NCBI RefSeq assembly: GCF_009363615.1
Contig: NZ_CP045384.1
Span: 2,354,501 to 2,418,500, forward strand
Reading direction: 5' to 3'
Source of the DNA: Ruegeria sp. THAF33
GTDB taxonomy: Bacteria > Pseudomonadota > Alphaproteobacteria > Rhodobacterales > Rhodobacteraceae
DNA: 64,000 nucleotides
Shown here: positions 41,073-49,509 of the stretch, one piece after another
Layout: each line of letters opens with the position of its first letter
Numbering within the stretch: the stretch's first letter is position 1
The notes under the pieces: model-generated
Seen by the model: only the letters and a program-made list of their open reading frames with translations
What the model was told of the DNA's origin: nothing
The model's database searches: none
Translations under genes and position numbers: made by a program

Positions 41073-42397
41073 TGTCGTACGAATTGATCGCCATCCTGAT
41101 GTTTTCGACCATGATGCTGATGCTGCTGACCGGGCAGCGCGTTTTTGGCGCGATTGGTTTTGTTGCCGTGATGGCCGCCCTGTTTCTGTGGGGGGATCGC
41201 GGCGGCTACGACATTGGTTTTTCGGCCGCCATGAAACTGATGAAATGGTATCCGCTGCTGACCCTGCCGATGTTCATCTTCATGGGCTATGTTCTGGCCG
41301 AATCCAAAATTGCAGACGATCTGTACAAGATGTTCCACGTTTGGATGGGCGGCCTGAACGGTGGGCTCGCGATTGGCACGATCGGTCTTATGGTGCTAAT
41401 TTCGGCCATGAACGGGCTGAGTGTCGCAGGCATGGCCATCGGCGCGACCATTGCGCTGCCGGAACTTCTGAAACGCGGCTATGACAAGAAAATGGTGACC
41501 GGGGTGATACAAGCCGGATCGTCATTAGGTATTCTTGTGCCACCCTCCGTCGTGCTGGTTCTTTACGCGATGATCGCGCGCCAGCCAGTCGGGCAGCTCT
41601 GGCTTGCCGGGCTGCTTCCCGGGCTAATGATGGCCGCAATGTTCATCCTTTACATCGTGATCCGCTGCCGCATCAACCCGGCCTTGGGGCCTGCCTTGTC
41701 CGCCGAGGAGCGCGACGTGCCCATGGCAGAGAAACTGCGCCTGTTGCGTGCGGGCCTGCTGCCCTTGGGCATTTTTGCCGCGATGATGGTGCCCTTCGTC
41801 AACGGCTGGACCTCGCTGGTCGAAAGCTCGGCCATCGGTGCGTTGACGGCGTTCGCCGCGGCCATCCTCAAGGGCCGTATGACACGTGAGGTTTTCGAGA
41901 CATCTGTCCGGTCGACGCTGGGCATCACCTGTATGTTCATGTGGATCATCCTGGCTGCGCTTGCCTTTGGCGCTGTTTTCGACGGCTTGGGGGCCGTTCG
42001 GGCAATCGAGAACCTGTTTACCGAACGGCTGGGCCTCAACCCGTGGGTGATCCTGATCTTGATGCAGCTCAGCTTTATTCTGATGGGCACGTTTCTGGAC
42101 GATACGGCCATGCTGGTGATCGTCGCGCCCTTGTACGTGCCGCTCGTGGGCGCATTGGGGTTCGACCTGATCTGGTATGGGGTTCTGTACACGATCACCA
42201 CCCAGATCGCCTATATGACACCGCCCTTCGGCTACAACCTGTTCCTGATGCGCGCGATGGCGCCGCCAGAGATATCGCTGCGCGACATTTACGGTTCGAT
42301 CCTGCCCTTCGTGATGGTGATGACGCTGGCGCTGGCGATCATCATGACGTTCCCGCAGATCGCGCTGTGGCTGCCTGAATTCATCTACAACAAATGA
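41072..42397 (+). CDS. TRAP transporter large permease (DctM type)
   Basis: A 441-residue DctM-family permease with about 12 helices. Family blocks include LPMFIFMGYVLAESKIAD, MNGLSVAGMAIGATIALPEL, and QAGSSLGILVPPSVVLVLYA, the last holding the ion and substrate site. It works with the small permease and periplasmic binder to import an organic acid by ion gradient. Confidence 0.92.
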   Translation: MSYELIAILMFSTMMLMLLTGQRVFGAIGFVAVMAALFLWGDRGGYDIGFSAAMKLMKWYPLLTLPMFIFMGYVLAESKIADDLYKMFHVWMGGLNGGLAIGTIGLMVLISAMNGLSVAGMAIGATIALPELLKRGYDKKMVTGVIQAGSSLGILVPPSVVLVLYAMIARQPVGQLWLAGLLPGLMMAAMFILYIVIRCRINPALGPALSAEERDVPMAEKLRLLRAGLLPLGIFAAMMVPFVNGWTSLVESSAIGALTAFAAAILKGRMTREVFETSVRSTLGITCMFMWIILAALAFGAVFDGLGAVRAIENLFTERLGLNPWVILILMQLSFILMGTFLDDTAMLVIVAPLYVPLVGALGFDLIWYGVLYTITTQIAYMTPPFGYNLFLMRAMAPPEISLRDIYGSILPFVMVMTLALAIIMTFPQIALWLPEFIYNK

Positions 42398-42464
42398 TCC
42401 CGGTTCGAACCGGGGCGTCGCGGGCAATCCCCGCACAATCGAAACTGACCAACGGAGAGAGAGA

Positions 42465-43496
42465 ATGACGAACAGACGTACATTTCTGAAAGGTGCCGCG
42501 GCCGCTCCCGTCGCTGCTCTGGCGACGCCTGCACTGGCGCAATCGACCATCAGATGGCGGATGCAGACCTATGCCGGCCCGGCGCTGGCCGAACACGTGA
42601 TCGACCCGGCCATCAAGATGTTCAACACGATCGCCGGTGACCGGATGCAGATCGAGCTGTTCTATGCCGACCAGCTGGTTCCGACGGGCGAGCTGTTCCG
42701 TGCCATGCAGCGCGGCACGATTGATGCCGTGCAGTCGGATGATGACTCGATGGCGTCGCCCACCGAGGTCACCGTGTTCGGCGGCTATTTCCCCTTTGCC
42801 TCGCGCTATTCGCTGGACGTACCGGTTCTGTTCAACCAGTACGGGCTGAACGAGATCTGGGACGAGGAATACTCGAAAGTCGGCGTCAAGCACATCTCGG
42901 CCGGTGCCTGGGACCCGTGCCACTTTGCAACGAAGGACCCGATCAACAGCCTGGCGGATCTACAGGGCAAACGTGTGTTTACCTTCCCGACCGCGGGCCG
43001 CTTCCTGTCTCAGTTCGGCGTTGTGCCGGTCACCCTGCCCTGGGAAGACATCGAAGTCGCGGTTCAAACCGGCGAGCTGGACGGTATCGCGTGGTCCGGC
43101 ATCACCGAAGACTACACAGTCGGCTGGGCGGATGTGACCAACTACTTCCTGACCAACAACATCTCGGGTGCCTGGGCCGGTTCGTTCTTTGCCAACATGG
43201 ACCGCTGGAACGAGCTGCCCGAAGATTTGCAGACCCTGTTCCGCGTCTGCACCGATCAGTCCCACTATTATCGTCAATGGTGGTACTGGGGCGGTGAAGC
43301 CAGCCTGCGCGTCAACGGAGACAAGATGCAGCTGACGTCGATTCCGGACGAAGAATGGGCGACCGTCGAAGCTGCGGCCGTTGCCTTCTGGGACGAGATC
43401 GCAGCCGAATCCGAAACCAAGGCGAAGGTTGTTGAAATCTTCAAACAGTACAACGCCGACATGCTCAAGGCTGGACGGCCCTACCGCTACGGCTAA
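42465..43496 (+). CDS. TRAP transporter substrate-binding protein (DctP type)
   Basis: A 343-residue periplasmic binder with a Tat signal (MTNRRTFLKGAAAAPVAALA). DctP features are LADLQGKRVFTFPTAGRFLS, where an Arg in this region usually salt-bridges a substrate carboxylate, and the C-terminal helix. It is encoded after both permeases, and GGAGAGAGAGA precedes the ATG. The ligand therefore probably has a carboxylate or similar anion, but identity is unknown. Confidence 0.9.
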   Translation: MTNRRTFLKGAAAAPVAALATPALAQSTIRWRMQTYAGPALAEHVIDPAIKMFNTIAGDRMQIELFYADQLVPTGELFRAMQRGTIDAVQSDDDSMASPTEVTVFGGYFPFASRYSLDVPVLFNQYGLNEIWDEEYSKVGVKHISAGAWDPCHFATKDPINSLADLQGKRVFTFPTAGRFLSQFGVVPVTLPWEDIEVAVQTGELDGIAWSGITEDYTVGWADVTNYFLTNNISGAWAGSFFANMDRWNELPEDLQTLFRVCTDQSHYYRQWWYWGGEASLRVNGDKMQLTSIPDEEWATVEAAAVAFWDEIAAESETKAKVVEIFKQYNADMLKAGRPYRYG

Positions 43497-43586
43497 GACT
43501 TGGCCAAGCGACCCGCCCCTTGCATGGGGGCGGGTCTGACTGAACGAATGGCCGATGAAGGATTTCGGCAAAGACAAAGGTGGCAC

Positions 43587-44939
43587 ATGCTCACGTTCGA
43601 ACATCTGAAAACGCAGGTATCCGAAGGTTCGGTTGATACGGTTCTGGTCTGCATGGTGGACATGCAGGGCCGGTTGATGGGCAAGCGTTTTCACGCGGGC
43701 CATTTCGTGGCAGGCGCATGGGAAGAGACCCATTGCTGCAACTACCTGTTGGCCACCGATCTGGAGATGGCGACACCTGATGGCTATGCCTCGACCAGTT
43801 GGGAACGGGGCTATGGCGATTATGTCATGAAACCGGACCTCAGCACCCTGCGCCCGGTGCCGTGGCTTGAAGGCACGGTGATGGTGATGTGTGACGTGCT
43901 GGATCATCACACGCACGAGGAAGTGCCGCACGCGCCGCGCTCAATCCTGAAAAAACAGGTCAGCCGTTTGAAAGCCATGGGCTATGACGCCATGACGGCG
44001 ACCGAGCTTGAGTTTTTCCTGTTTGAGAAAAGCCTTGACCAGATCCGCAAGGAAGGTTTCCGGGATCTGGAGCCGATCTCGGGCTATAACGAAGACTATC
44101 ATATCCTTCAGACCACCAAGGAAGAGCATGTGATGCGTCCGATCCGCAACCATCTGTGGGATGCGGGCATTCCGGTTGAGAACTCCAAAGGTGAGGCCGA
44201 GACCGGGCAGGAAGAGCTGAACATCAAATACGCACCCGCGATGGAAACAGCCGAGTATCATTCGATCGCCAAGAACGCTGTGAAAGAGATCGCGTGGCAA
44301 CATGGTCACGCAGCGACGTTCCTGCCGAAATGGCACCACGAGAAAGTTGGTAGCTCGTCCCATGTGCACCAGTCACTATGGGCGGATGGACAGCCTGCCT
44401 TCTATGACGCCGGGGACGATCTGGGCATGTCGGCGCTGATGAAAAGCTATATGGCTGGGCTGCTGAAATATGCCCCTGATTACACCTATTTCATGGCACC
44501 TTACATCAACAGTTATAAACGCTTCATGAAAGGCACCTTCGCGCCAACGCGGATCATCTGGTCCGTGGACAACCGCACCGCCGGGTTCCGCCTGTGCGGT
44601 GACGGCACCAAGGCCGTACGTGTCGAGTGCCGTATTCCGGGCTCAGATATGAACCCCTATCTGGCGATGGCTGGCATGCTGGCGGCAGGGATCGCGGGCA
44701 TCGAGGAAGGGCTGGATCTGCAACCGCCGACCAAGGGCGACGTTTACCAGGGTGAGACTGCGATGATCCCGGGCAACCTTCGCGCCGCGCGGGATGCGCT
44801 GCACGGATCGGTCATGTTGCGCGCGGCCATGGGAGATGACGTCGTCGACCACTATACCCGTGCCGCGGAGGTCGAGATCGAGGAGTTCGAACGCGTGGTC
44901 ACGGATTGGGAAATCGCCCGCGGATTCGAGCGGGCGTAA
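43587..44939 (+). CDS. Glutamine synthetase family protein (gamma-glutamyl-amide ligase-like)
   Basis: A 450-residue GlnA-fold ligase. Catalytic blocks are visible: TELEFFLF with the metal Glu, GEAETGQEELNIKYA, SSHVHQSLW (metal His), and ECRIPGSDMNPYLAMAG. This divergent set matches PuuA-like gamma-glutamyl-amide ligases rather than housekeeping GlnA: the adenylylation-site loop is missing. It sits in a TRAP/aldehyde/alcohol dehydrogenase operon, so it likely attaches glutamate to an amine substrate. AAGGTGG precedes the ATG at 43587; the longer frame upstream has no ribosome site. Confidence 0.88.
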   Translation: MLTFEHLKTQVSEGSVDTVLVCMVDMQGRLMGKRFHAGHFVAGAWEETHCCNYLLATDLEMATPDGYASTSWERGYGDYVMKPDLSTLRPVPWLEGTVMVMCDVLDHHTHEEVPHAPRSILKKQVSRLKAMGYDAMTATELEFFLFEKSLDQIRKEGFRDLEPISGYNEDYHILQTTKEEHVMRPIRNHLWDAGIPVENSKGEAETGQEELNIKYAPAMETAEYHSIAKNAVKEIAWQHGHAATFLPKWHHEKVGSSSHVHQSLWADGQPAFYDAGDDLGMSALMKSYMAGLLKYAPDYTYFMAPYINSYKRFMKGTFAPTRIIWSVDNRTAGFRLCGDGTKAVRVECRIPGSDMNPYLAMAGMLAAGIAGIEEGLDLQPPTKGDVYQGETAMIPGNLRAARDALHGSVMLRAAMGDDVVDHYTRAAEVEIEEFERVVTDWEIARGFERA

Positions 44940-44972
44940 GGTCGGGACGCGCTGGGGGCTCTGCCCCCAGAC

Positions 44973-44999
44973 CCCCGGGATATTTTGGGCCAGATGAAG
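44973..44999 (+). repeat. Dispersed intergenic repeat, copy 2
   Basis: This copy matches the element at 11269-11295 at 25 of 27 positions. A GGGGGC-TCT-GCCCCC hairpin (44954-44968) precedes it, and it begins 33 bases after the ligase stop. It lies between the ligase and aldehyde dehydrogenase genes and may attenuate transcription there. Confidence 0.6.
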
Positions 45000-45033
45000 C
45001 AGGGATCCTGTTTCTTTCGGAAATGGAGTGAAA

Positions 45034-46416
45034 ATGGGGCAGATGTTGAAATGTGTCTCGCCGATCGATGGATCGGTTTATGCCGAACGTGAAGTGTTGC
45101 CGCGAGAGGCCGCGTTCGGGGCCGCGGCGCGTGCTCGGGCTGCTCAGGCGGAATGGGCAGCTCGTCCGTTGCAGGAGCGGATCGATCTTGTGATGGCGGG
45201 TGTGGCCGCCGTTGGCGCCATGAACGATGAAATCGTGCCGGAACTGGCCCATATGATGGGTCGCCCAGTGCGTTATGGCGGCGAGTTCGGTGGATTCAAC
45301 GAACGTGCCAGCCATATGGCGGAGATTGCCGAGACGTCCCTGGCAGATATCGCCGTCGGCGAAGACGAAACGTTCAAACGCTACATCAAGCGCATTCCTC
45401 ATGGGGTGGTCTTTGTGGTGGCGCCCTGGAACTATCCCTATATGACGGCGATCAACACGGTCGCACCGGCGCTGATCGCGGGCAACACGGTCGTCCTGAA
45501 ACACGCGACACAGACGCTGCTGGTGGGCGAGCGCATGGCAAAGGCGTTCCAGTCGGCAGGTGTGCCCGAGGACGTATTCCAGAATGTGTTCCTGAGCCAT
45601 GACGTGACCAACGACCTGATCGCGGGCAACGCATTTGATTTCGTGAACTTCACCGGATCAGTCGGCGGCGGTCGGGCGATGGAACGTGCCGCGGCGGGCA
45701 CGTTTACCGGCGTCGGCACCGAGCTGGGCGGCAAGGATCCCGGCTATGTCATGGATGACGCCGACCTGGATGCCGCGGTCGACACGCTGATTGACGGTGC
45801 GATGTTCAATTCGGGCCAATGTTGTTGCGGAATCGAGCGGATCTATGTTCACGAGAGCCTTTATGATGACTTTGTCGCCAAGGCGGTGGACATCGTGAAG
45901 GGTTACAAGCTGGGCAACCCGTTGGATGCCGAGACAACGATTGGCCCGATGGCCAATGTGCGGTTTGCCGATGAGGTGCGAGCCCAGATCGCCGAGGCGG
46001 TTGCAGCCGGTGCGGTCGCGCATATCGACACCTTTGCTGAAGACGACGGTGGCGCGTACCTGACACCGCAAATCCTGACCAATGTCAATCATGACATGCG
46101 CGTGATGCGGGACGAAAGCTTTGGGCCCGTGGTGGGCATCATGAAAGTGTCCTCGGACGAGGAGGCCATCGCATTGATGAATGACAGTGAGTTTGGCCTG
46201 ACTGCCAGCCTGTGGACCCGCGATGTGGATCGTGCGGCGCGGGTGGGTGACCGGATCGAAACGGGGACCGTGTTCATGAACCGCGCTGATTATCTGGACC
46301 CCGGCCTGTGCTGGACGGGCTGCAAGAATACCGGGCGCGGCGGCGGTCTGTCCGTCATCGGATATCACAATCTGACACGTCCCAAATCCTACCACCTCAA
46401 AAAGGTAACGGGCTAA
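45034..46416 (+). CDS. Aldehyde dehydrogenase family protein
   Basis: NAD(P)-dependent aldehyde dehydrogenase of 460 residues. The oxyanion-hole Asn lies in VAPWNYPYM, the catalytic Glu in ELGGKDPGY, and the nucleophile Cys in NSGQCCCG. GGAG precedes the ATG at 45034. It follows the glutamine-synthetase-like gene and precedes an Fe-alcohol dehydrogenase, so it plausibly oxidises a gamma-glutamyl aldehyde to the acid. A hairpin with T run follows its stop. Confidence 0.92.
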   Translation: MGQMLKCVSPIDGSVYAEREVLPREAAFGAAARARAAQAEWAARPLQERIDLVMAGVAAVGAMNDEIVPELAHMMGRPVRYGGEFGGFNERASHMAEIAETSLADIAVGEDETFKRYIKRIPHGVVFVVAPWNYPYMTAINTVAPALIAGNTVVLKHATQTLLVGERMAKAFQSAGVPEDVFQNVFLSHDVTNDLIAGNAFDFVNFTGSVGGGRAMERAAAGTFTGVGTELGGKDPGYVMDDADLDAAVDTLIDGAMFNSGQCCCGIERIYVHESLYDDFVAKAVDIVKGYKLGNPLDAETTIGPMANVRFADEVRAQIAEAVAAGAVAHIDTFAEDDGGAYLTPQILTNVNHDMRVMRDESFGPVVGIMKVSSDEEAIALMNDSEFGLTASLWTRDVDRAARVGDRIETGTVFMNRADYLDPGLCWTGCKNTGRGGGLSVIGYHNLTRPKSYHLKKVTG

Positions 46417-46423
46417 GGACGAC

Positions 46424-46468
46424 GGCCTGCTTCGGACCCACCCCCTCGCCGAAGCAGGCCTTATTTTG
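46424..46468 (+). terminator. Terminator after the aldehyde dehydrogenase gene
   Basis: GGCCTGCTTCGG and CCGAAGCAGGCC form a perfect 12-base stem with a 13-base loop, followed by TTATTTTG. It ends just before the ribosome site of the alcohol dehydrogenase, so partial read-through is possible. Confidence 0.75.
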
Positions 46469-46483
46469 CAAAGGAAACCTGAA

Positions 46484-47629
46484 ATGACACTTGTTGGAAA
46501 CTGGTCCTATCCGACCGCCATCAAATTCGGAGCCGGGCGCATCAGGGAATTGCCCGAAGCCTGCGCCGCCGCCGGAATGAAGAAACCATTGCTGGTCACG
46601 GACAAGGGGCTGGCCGATCTGCCCATCACCGGCTCGACACTGGACATCATGGAAGCCGCCGGACTGGGACGCGGCCTGTTCAGCGATGTGGACCCCAACC
46701 CCAATGAGAAGAACCTTGAAGCCGGAGTTGCGGCCTATAACGCGGGTGGCCATGACGGGGTGATCGCCTTTGGCGGCGGCTCTGGGCTGGATCTGGGCAA
46801 GATGGTCGCTTTCATGGCCGGTCAGACGCGCCCCGTTTGGGATTTCGAGGATATCGGCGACTGGTGGACACGAGCCGATGCCGACGCGATCGCGCCAATC
46901 ATTGCCGTTCCGACCACCGCAGGGACAGGATCGGAAGTGGGCCGCGCGAGCGTCATCACCAATTCCGAGACCCATGCCAAGAAGATCATCTTTCATCCCA
47001 AGGTTCTGCCGACCGTGGTGATTTGCGACCCGGAGCTGACCGTCGGGATGCCCAAGTTCATCACGGCAGGAACAGGCCTGGACGCCTTCGCGCATTGCGT
47101 CGAAGCCTTCTCGAGCCCGCATTATCACCCGATGAGCCAGGGCATCGCGCTGGAGGGTATGCGACTGGTGAAGGAGTATTTGCCCCGTGCCTATGCAGAC
47201 GGCACCGATATCGAGGCCCGCGCCCAGATGATGAGCGCCGCTGCCATGGGTGCAACGGCTTTCCAGAAGGGCCTTGGCGCGATCCACGCGATGAGCCACC
47301 CAATTGGCGCGGTATTCAACACCCATCATGGCACCACGAACGCGGTCTGCATGCCCGCTGTGCTGGACTTCAACGCCCCGGCCATTGCAGACCGGTTTCA
47401 GCAAGCTGCGGCATATCTGGGCATCGACGGCGGCTTCGATGGTTTCCGCGCCTTCGTGCAGAATTTCAACGACAGCCTTGGCATCCCCCGCACATTGTCC
47501 AAATTGGGTGTGACCGAAGCTTCTATCCCAGAGCTTGTCGAAGGGGCGATCATCGATCCGTCATGCGGCGGCAACCCGATTGAGTTGACGAAAGACAACC
47601 TGACGCAGCTGTTCAAAGCAGCGCTGTAA
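46484..47629 (+). CDS. Iron-containing alcohol dehydrogenase
   Basis: Group III (Fe-dependent) alcohol dehydrogenase, 381 residues. The nucleotide site is GGGSGLDLGK, and the metal ligands lie in GTGLDAFAHCVEAF (Asp/His), GAIHAMSHPIGA and FNTHHGTTNA. AAGGAAA precedes the ATG at 46484. As the last gene of the RpiR-TRAP locus it would supply the aldehyde for the neighbouring dehydrogenase from an alcohol. Confidence 0.92.
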   Translation: MTLVGNWSYPTAIKFGAGRIRELPEACAAAGMKKPLLVTDKGLADLPITGSTLDIMEAAGLGRGLFSDVDPNPNEKNLEAGVAAYNAGGHDGVIAFGGGSGLDLGKMVAFMAGQTRPVWDFEDIGDWWTRADADAIAPIIAVPTTAGTGSEVGRASVITNSETHAKKIIFHPKVLPTVVICDPELTVGMPKFITAGTGLDAFAHCVEAFSSPHYHPMSQGIALEGMRLVKEYLPRAYADGTDIEARAQMMSAAAMGATAFQKGLGAIHAMSHPIGAVFNTHHGTTNAVCMPAVLDFNAPAIADRFQQAAAYLGIDGGFDGFRAFVQNFNDSLGIPRTLSKLGVTEASIPELVEGAIIDPSCGGNPIELTKDNLTQLFKAAL

Positions 47630-47638
47630 GAAACCAAA

Positions 47639-47668
47639 GGGCCCGGCGAAACTTGCCGGGCCCTTCGC
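47639..47668. terminator. Bidirectional terminator between convergent genes
   Basis: GGGCCCGGC and GCCGGGCCC form a perfect 9-base stem with a 7-base loop between the alcohol dehydrogenase and HlyD genes. The downstream T run on either side is short. Confidence 0.65.
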
Positions 47669-47689
47669 GTTCAGATCGCCAAGGTCAGA

Positions 47690-48922
47690 TCAATGCCCGG
47701 TCAAAACCAGAGTGTTCACCGGCATCAGGATCAAACGCAGGCGCAGGCCCGCTGCATGCACCACGCCGATCGTGTCGACCACGTGCAGGAAGGCCGCCTC
47801 CCAAAAGCCCAGATCCTCGTGCTCCAACCGCTCGTGGTTGTCTGTGTAGACATTGGCCAGACAATTGCTGCCCGGCGGAATGTCATCGGCCATACCTTTG
47901 TACAGCGGCTCCATATAGACCAGAATCGAGCCCGGATTGTTGTTGGCCTGCACGTCCCGCAATTCGTCCGATGGGCGGATCTGGCCCGACGGGATGACAT
48001 CCTGCACCTCGACCACCACGGTGGGGATCACGGTGAATGGCTTTGTCATGCAGCCCAATTCACCAATCATGCCCGGCTTGATCACCTGGGCAGAAAGCTG
48101 GCTGAAAGCAGCCTGAAAACGATCATGCCCTGTGTGCGATGGCACAAGAATGCCCGCGGGGCGCAACAACGGGCTTACGTAGTCACCGACCTGAAGACCG
48201 AACTGTTCGACCCGCCCTGTGACGCCTGCGGTGATCACCGTCTTGTCCAACTCGGTCTGCGCAGCATCCAGTTGCGCAATGGCACTGGCTAGCTGCGCGG
48301 GGATCAGTTCTTCGATCTGCTGCTCAACCGCGGCACGTTTGGATTCCGCTGCAAGAACCTGGGCCTCTCTCTCGGCGACAAGGTTTTCCAGCCTCTCAAT
48401 CTCGGCAAGCCTTACGGCGCTTGAACCTTCGTCGCGCAAGGTCGTGTTGCGCTCAAGATCCTCCAGAGACTGCGCAAGGGCTGCATTGGCACCTGCAATT
48501 CCAGCTTCCGCCTCGGCCAAATCGGTTTCCGCAACCTTAAGCGAGGCCTGTACCTGTGCAATCTGCGCATTTGCCGCCTGAACTTGGGCAGTCTGGCTGA
48601 AATCCTCGATCCGGAAAATCGGTTGACCCGCAGTTACCAGTTCGTTGTTCTTGACGAAAACCTCGGAAACACGGCCGCCCAATTGCGGCAGAATGGTCAC
48701 CGTCCGAAAATAGGATGCCGCAGTTTTGCTGGCCGGATGAAAGTAAAACAGCGTGGTGATCACGGTCAGCGCCAGAATGGCACAGGTGGTCAAACCCCAG
48801 CGCAGTTCGTACCACATGGTGAACAAGGTAATCTCGTGACCGATCCGCTTGCCCTGTACAAAACGGCGGAACAGATAGTCGGGCAGCACCGTTATCAGGG
48901 CGCAGAGCATGGTCTCGATCAT
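47690..48922 (-). CDS. HlyD/membrane-fusion family secretion protein
   Basis: A 410-residue periplasmic adaptor with one N-terminal transmembrane helix (LTTCAILALTVITTLFYF, about 49-66). It shows the family's beta-barrel (ILPQLGGRVSEVFVKNNELV), a long alpha-hairpin of about 100 residues rich in Ala/Glu (EIERLENLVAEREAQV), and the second barrel half (VITAGVTGRVEQFGLQVGDY). It overlaps by four bases with a small membrane protein gene upstream, an arrangement like YiaV-YiaW or AaeA-AaeX. No RND or ABC partner is adjacent, so the pump's other parts are elsewhere. Confidence 0.85.
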   Translation of the reverse strand: MIETMLCALITVLPDYLFRRFVQGKRIGHEITLFTMWYELRWGLTTCAILALTVITTLFYFHPASKTAASYFRTVTILPQLGGRVSEVFVKNNELVTAGQPIFRIEDFSQTAQVQAANAQIAQVQASLKVAETDLAEAEAGIAGANAALAQSLEDLERNTTLRDEGSSAVRLAEIERLENLVAEREAQVLAAESKRAAVEQQIEELIPAQLASAIAQLDAAQTELDKTVITAGVTGRVEQFGLQVGDYVSPLLRPAGILVPSHTGHDRFQAAFSQLSAQVIKPGMIGELGCMTKPFTVIPTVVVEVQDVIPSGQIRPSDELRDVQANNNPGSILVYMEPLYKGMADDIPPGSNCLANVYTDNHERLEHEDLGFWEAAFLHVVDTIGVVHAAGLRLRLILMPVNTLVLTGH

Positions 48923-49347
48923 TTGGATTGCTCCTGCGTATCGCTGTGTCCAGGATCTGGCGCAGCCGGCACCGTTGTTTCAGGCACTGGTTCCGGAACA
49001 GGTGACCGACCCAGAGAACGAATGGCATCGGCAATGTTTCGAAGCGGGGTGGCAAAATCCGGGAACTGGAACCCTGCGACCAATATAGCAGCAACCCAGA
49101 AAAGCCCATTATGTGTAAACAGCGCCAGCAGCGCCAGAATGCCCACCAACTGAAATTGCGGGTGATTGTTTTCGTGGGCCATTTTTTCGGGAACCGAATG
49201 CAGCGTCAGGTATCCGACACCGATCAGCACCACCAGAACGACGAAAAAAACGACCATGGCGGAGAAAAGGTAATCGCTTCCGTCAGCTGCGACAACATAT
49301 CCTGGAATATGCCCTGTGGCCATTGGATGAAGGTCTGCTGCGGTCAC
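48919..49347 (-). CDS. Small inner-membrane protein paired with HlyD protein
   Basis: A 142-residue protein with two hydrophobic segments (LFSAMVVFFVVLVVLIGVGY and LVGILALLALFTHNGLFW) and an acidic Pro-rich C-terminus. AGGAGG lies 5 bases before a GTG start at 49347. It overlaps the HlyD gene by four bases (ATGA), so it is translated in step with it. It looks like a DUF3302/YiaW-type partner, but I do not claim that family firmly. Confidence 0.7.
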   Translation of the reverse strand: MTAADLHPMATGHIPGYVVAADGSDYLFSAMVVFFVVLVVLIGVGYLTLHSVPEKMAHENNHPQFQLVGILALLALFTHNGLFWVAAILVAGFQFPDFATPLRNIADAIRSLGRSPVPEPVPETTVPAAPDPGHSDTQEQSK

Positions 49348-49509
49348 CTTACCCTCCTGTATAATTTGATACTTCTTTGACGGGGTTGAAGCACAATTTC
49401 AAGGCTGCTTATAGTCCGGAAACCCAAACGCGTGGCGAACGAGGAGCTTTGGCGCCAGCATGAAACTCAAGGAACCTGTAGCGTCTCTGCTCAGGATGGA
49501 TCGCAAGTC

